Shown piece by piece: positions 61,689 through 64,000 of a stretch of DNA of 64,000 bases. The stretch spans positions 4,602,501-4,666,500 of the forward strand of contig CP119318.1 of the NCBI GenBank assembly GCA_029203105.1. The letters are read 5' to 3'. Below the pieces are notes generated by a model. The model ran no database searches. It worked only from the letters and a program-made list of their open reading frames with translations, and was not told where the DNA came from. Each line of letters opens with the position of its first letter. The stretch's first letter is position 1. The stretch comes from Candidatus Kaistia colombiensis. Lineage in GTDB: Bacteria > Pseudomonadota > Alphaproteobacteria > Rhizobiales > Kaistiaceae. Position numbers and translations under genes: made by a program.

Positions 61689-62494
61689 ACCGGCGCCCCG
61701 CTTCGGAGCGCCTTCAGCTGACCGCGCGCCGCGAGCGCCACGCCCGCAATCGTCAGGACCACGCCAAGCACGGTCAGGCCGGTGAAGGCGTAGTCGATCA
61801 GCTTGTTGCCGCCACCAGCCATCGGCGCGAGCTTGTCGGTCGTGGCTGTCACAGTGGTAGTCGCGACGCCGATGGTCGCGATGATCGAGCCCTTGCCGGA
61901 TTCGGTCGCCGTGGCCTTGGTATCGGCTGGATCGGCCTTCTGGGCGCCATCGGCCGGCGGCGTGATGGCAATCCGGCCATCAGCCATCCGGAGCGAGCCG
62001 TCGCGAACTTCGGCGAGACGGCGGGACCAGCCCTTGCCGAAGGTCGGCCACGTCTTCAGGCGCTTGAGGAAGGCGAGCCGGGCGTCGAGATAGGCGTCGA
62101 TTAGCTTGGCCGAATCGGCCGCCCGGATGGCCTGCAGCGTCCGCTCGCCGATGATGCCGTCCGCCGGGACGCCGAGCACGCGCTGCAACGTCTTTGCCGC
62201 CTGCCCCGGCCCGGAGTTGACCGCGAAATCCAGCACGGCATAGTCAATGCCGGCCGGCAGGTCGTCGAACCGGATCGAACGCGCGTACTGGCCTTCGAGG
62301 ATGGCTGCCGCCTCCGCGAGTTGCAGCCGCTTGACCTCGTCCGGTGTCGCCGCGCGGCCGAGCTTGCGCCAGGCGCCGAGGGTCGCGGCGGTGATGCCAT
62401 ACTTGGTGGCGCCGCCCGGGTCCTTCGGATTATTTACGAAGCCGCCCTCCGATCCGAAGATCAGCCGCAGGCATTTGTCGAGATTACCGCGCAT
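61685..62494 (-). CDS. GH108-type endolysin with C-terminal membrane segments
   Basis: A 269-residue lysozyme-like endolysin. 'IFGSEGGFVNNPKDPGGATKYGIT' contains the catalytic glutamate (SEGGF, residue 16) of glycosyl hydrolase family 108, and 'DDLPAGIDYAVLDFAVNSGPGQAAKTLQRVLG' plus 'DGIIGERTLQAI' form the peptidoglycan-binding half. Residues 190-265 add a linker and two hydrophobic segments ('YAFTGLTVLGVVLTIAGVAL'), a holin-like tail. It cleaves peptidoglycan during lysis. Confidence 0.87.
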   Translation of the reverse strand: MRGNLDKCLRLIFGSEGGFVNNPKDPGGATKYGITAATLGAWRKLGRAATPDEVKRLQLAEAAAILEGQYARSIRFDDLPAGIDYAVLDFAVNSGPGQAAKTLQRVLGVPADGIIGERTLQAIRAADSAKLIDAYLDARLAFLKRLKTWPTFGKGWSRRLAEVRDGSLRMADGRIAITPPADGAQKADPADTKATATESGKGSIIATIGVATTTVTATTDKLAPMAGGGNKLIDYAFTGLTVLGVVLTIAGVALAARGQLKALRSGAPV

Positions 62495-62636
62495 GGGATC
62501 GCTCCCCGCGCCAGTTGGGCACGAGCATGATGAGTCTCCGATATTTCAAATTTGGAAAGACTGTTGCTTTTACGCCATCGACATGCGTTGCCGGGGACGG
62601 CAGGCTATGCGTGCAATGAAGCAAGGAGGGCTGCGA

Positions 62637-62741
62637 ATGAAGAAGACTTACGAGAAGCCGACGCTCGACAAATCGGCAACGCTGCAGCGCATTGCCGCCG
62701 CTCCGCCCACCAGCGGGACCGAGCCACCGCCGATCGACTGA
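62637..62741 (+). CDS. lasso-type RiPP precursor peptide (putative)
   Basis: A 34-residue peptide with an excellent AGGAGGG site seven bases before ATG. It begins MKKTYEKPTLDKSATLQRI and ends TSGTEPPPID. The YxxPxL element near residue 5 is the leader motif recognised by lasso-peptide RRE proteins, and the C-terminal half is short and proline-rich. No cyclase, protease or RRE gene is in the window. It is divergent from the endolysin gene and followed by a hairpin terminator. Confidence 0.6.
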   Translation: MKKTYEKPTLDKSATLQRIAAAPPTSGTEPPPID

Positions 62742-62750
62742 GTTGATTCT

Positions 62751-62780
62751 CCCGCCGGCCGTCCGAATCCGGCCGGCGGG
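62751..62780 (+). terminator. hairpin terminator after the RiPP precursor
   Basis: CCCGCCGGCCG and CGGCCGGCGGG (62751-62761, 62770-62780) pair perfectly over 11 bases with an 8-base loop, followed by TCTCTATT. It is 10 bases beyond the peptide stop. Confidence 0.75.
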
Positions 62781-63106
62781 TCTCTATTCCGGCGCCAGCC
62801 GAGCGAGATCGGCCGTCGTGATGAGGGTCATTGGTATCTCCGATGTGATGGATGATTGAAAAGCCAGATCCGGGGCTGGGCGTATTGTGATGTTGGCGGG
62901 CGTGCATTTTGCAGGTCGACATCGAGCCCTGTGGACCGACAGTTCGCTGGCCCTGGCCCTGGCCGTGCCGCGAACCGCCCGCCACTACTGCAACCCGCTG
63001 GTTCTTTGTCGCCGAGGACCAGCGGGTTCATTGCACACGGATCGGAGATCCGATCATCCGTTCGAGTTTATGCTTCTTGGGAGGAGATGCATTGCTTGCG
63101 GATGAA

Positions 63107-63157
63107 GCCGCCCGCCGCCCGCGACCGAGAGGGGAGCTCGCGTGGGCGGCGGGCGGC
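63107..63157 (-). terminator. 14-bp GC-rich hairpin downstream of the RlpA gene
   Basis: GCCGCCCGCCGCCC (63107-63120) and GGGCGGCGGGCGGC (63144-63157) are perfectly complementary; the loop has a further short stem (GCGA/TCGC). On the minus strand it lies about 90 bases past the RlpA-like stop. It lacks a T-run. The rest of 62781-63244 contains open frames of shadow type and no gene I can support. Confidence 0.55.
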
Positions 63158-63244
63158 GCTCTCCTCGACCCTAGTTCGTGCCCGCGCCATAGTCGGGCAA
63201 TTTTCGCCCAATCCAGTCGGTTGGGATTGGTTGCTGAGCGACGC

Positions 63245-63595
63245 TCAGTGGAGGATGGTGAGCCGGACGCGGGCGACGCCGGAGATCCCGCAGGCGCGCG
63301 CGGCCCCTTGGGCGAGGTCGATGATGCGGCCCCGGATGAATGGGCCGCGGTCGTTGATACGAACGGTGCAGGAGCGGCCGGTCGACAGCACCGTGACGCG
63401 CACGCGCGTTCCGAACGGCAGCGTCCGATGCGCCGCTGTCATGCCGCCCGGATGAAAGCGCTCACCATTGGCGGTGCGGTTACCGCTCTCGGCGCCGTAC
63501 CAGGACGCATGGCCGGTCTGGTCCGCCAGCACCGGAGCAGGCGTGAGCAGAAGCGCGCCGGCGGTGGCCAGCGTTAAGACGGTCAGCGATTTCAA
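63245..63595 (-). CDS. RlpA-like septal/double-psi barrel protein
   Basis: A 116-residue exported protein: signal peptide ending VLADQ, then the RlpA double-psi beta-barrel with 'GHASWYGAESGNRTANGERFHPGGMTAAHRTLPFGTRVRV' and 'CTVRINDRGPFIRGRIIDLAQGAARACGI'. RlpA proteins cleave or bind denuded peptidoglycan; the SPOR domain is absent. TTG start. Small RlpA proteins are common next to tail genes in rhizobial prophages. Confidence 0.82.
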   Translation of the reverse strand: MKSLTVLTLATAGALLLTPAPVLADQTGHASWYGAESGNRTANGERFHPGGMTAAHRTLPFGTRVRVTVLSTGRSCTVRINDRGPFIRGRIIDLAQGAARACGISGVARVRLTILH

Positions 63596-63614
63596 GGATG
63601 TCTCTCGCCGGCGA

Positions 63615-64000
63615 TCAGCCGATGTTCGAGGCGGGGACGGCCCCGGCCTCGACGGTGGGAGCCGAAGATGGGCCGCCCCTGCCGCCCGTCGCCGCTTTCG
63701 AAGCTCTGCCGTCTTTGCCGGCGTCGCCCTGCGGCTGCTTTACTTCCAGCCGCGTGATCCAGCCGGACCCGCTCTCGAAGTCATGTGTCACGGTCTCGAT
63801 CCGATAGGTGCCGTCGACGCCGGGGCGCGCGCCGGACAGGATCACTGTCGCCTCCGGTTGCGGCGTGGTTGTTCCATCGATGACGATGGTTCCACCGCCG
63901 CGCTCGCGCTCGGCGTTCTTCTTGTGCGCGCCAGCCCGCGCCTTGGCCTGGTCGGCATCGGGCGCGTCGAAGCGATCGACCAGATCGGCCTTGGCCTCCG
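63615..64000 (-). CDS. phage late control protein gpD-like, C-terminal part (gene continues past the window)
   Basis: The frame is open from the window edge: 'EAKADLVDRFDAPDADQAKA', 'GTIVIDGTTTPQPEATVILS', then 'GARPGVDGTYRIETVTHDFESGSGWITRLEV', the conserved end of P2 gpD/Mu gp44-type baseplate hub proteins, and a glycine/alanine-rich tail. It starts outside the window. It precedes RlpA and the lysis cassette in the same direction. Confidence 0.75.
   Translation of the reverse strand, partial: EAKADLVDRFDAPDADQAKARAGAHKKNAERERGGGTIVIDGTTTPQPEATVILSGARPGVDGTYRIETVTHDFESGSGWITRLEVKQPQGDAGKDGRASKAATGGRGGPSSAPTVEAGAVPASNIG

Noticed and set aside
62909..63577. 222-codon plus-strand frame
   Set aside because: Its second half is antisense to the RlpA-like gene and crosses a 14-bp hairpin; no family or ribosome site.

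Overview
The window is a high-GC alphaproteobacterial chromosome segment. The AapJQM-type amino-acid transporter, the DUF982 and DUF6074 proteins, the serine recombinase with its xis genes and the gene style point to Hyphomicrobiales (Rhizobiales); the genus cannot be read from the sequence. It has two halves: an ordered metabolic/transport half (1-34.0 kb) and a composite mobile half (34.0-64 kb) built from several elements stacked at one tRNA site.

Metabolic half. The end of a PLP-dependent trans-sulfuration-type enzyme is followed by a NitT/TauT/Ssu-type ABC importer (91-3261) and an amino-acid importer of the AapJ-Q-M type that has no ATPase gene beside it (3433-6739). A tightly overlapping minus-strand operon (16834 down to 7071) encodes a GntR/UTRA repressor with a near-perfect palindromic operator, a BMP-family nucleoside ABC importer, a cysteine hydrolase, a PfkB kinase, a nucleoside phosphorylase, a SIS protein and an aldehyde dehydrogenase: a self-contained nucleoside-salvage/catabolism cluster. 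GrpB, OmpA-like and Cys-rich periplasmic genes separate it from a plus-strand sugar/polyol cluster (20015-31397): RbsBAC-like importer, SorC regulator, aldo/keto reductase, GlpD-like dehydrogenase, class I aldolase, FGGY kinase and GMC oxidoreductase. A divergent mmsA/LysR pair with a palindrome between them closes this half.

Mobile half. A more AT-rich acyltransferase gene marks the start of foreign DNA. A 5'-truncated tyrosine integrase is followed by a 19-bp sequence identical to the 3' end of a CAT-anticodon tRNA (36315-36333). A second, longer copy (45 bp, 56344-56388) forms the 3' end of a serine-recombinase gene. Between them lie a HipA-like kinase/DUF3037 pair, xis-type remnants, and a decayed prophage (capsid, frameshifting tail-assembly chaperone, tape measure). 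An IS21-family element with its target duplication cuts the tape-measure gene. Further on are a DUF6161 membrane protein, a small metallopeptidase, a chimeric BrnA/XRE antitoxin behind the stump of brnT, and an excision-control switch with large inverted repeats.

Right of the second att site a third phage element begins (56.4 kb to the window end): a LuxR-type regulator, DUF982, a Panacea-domain antitoxin coupled to a small membrane protein, an endolysin/spanin lysis cassette, a lasso-type RiPP precursor, RlpA and the end of a P2 gpD-like tail gene. No rRNA, intact tRNA or CRISPR array was seen.

The most unusual items are the HipA-like/DUF3037 pair, the Panacea/membrane-protein pair, the BrnA-XRE chimera, the orphan RiPP precursor inside a prophage lysis region, the classical TTTTTTG frameshift in the tail chaperone and the tandem tRNA accretion.
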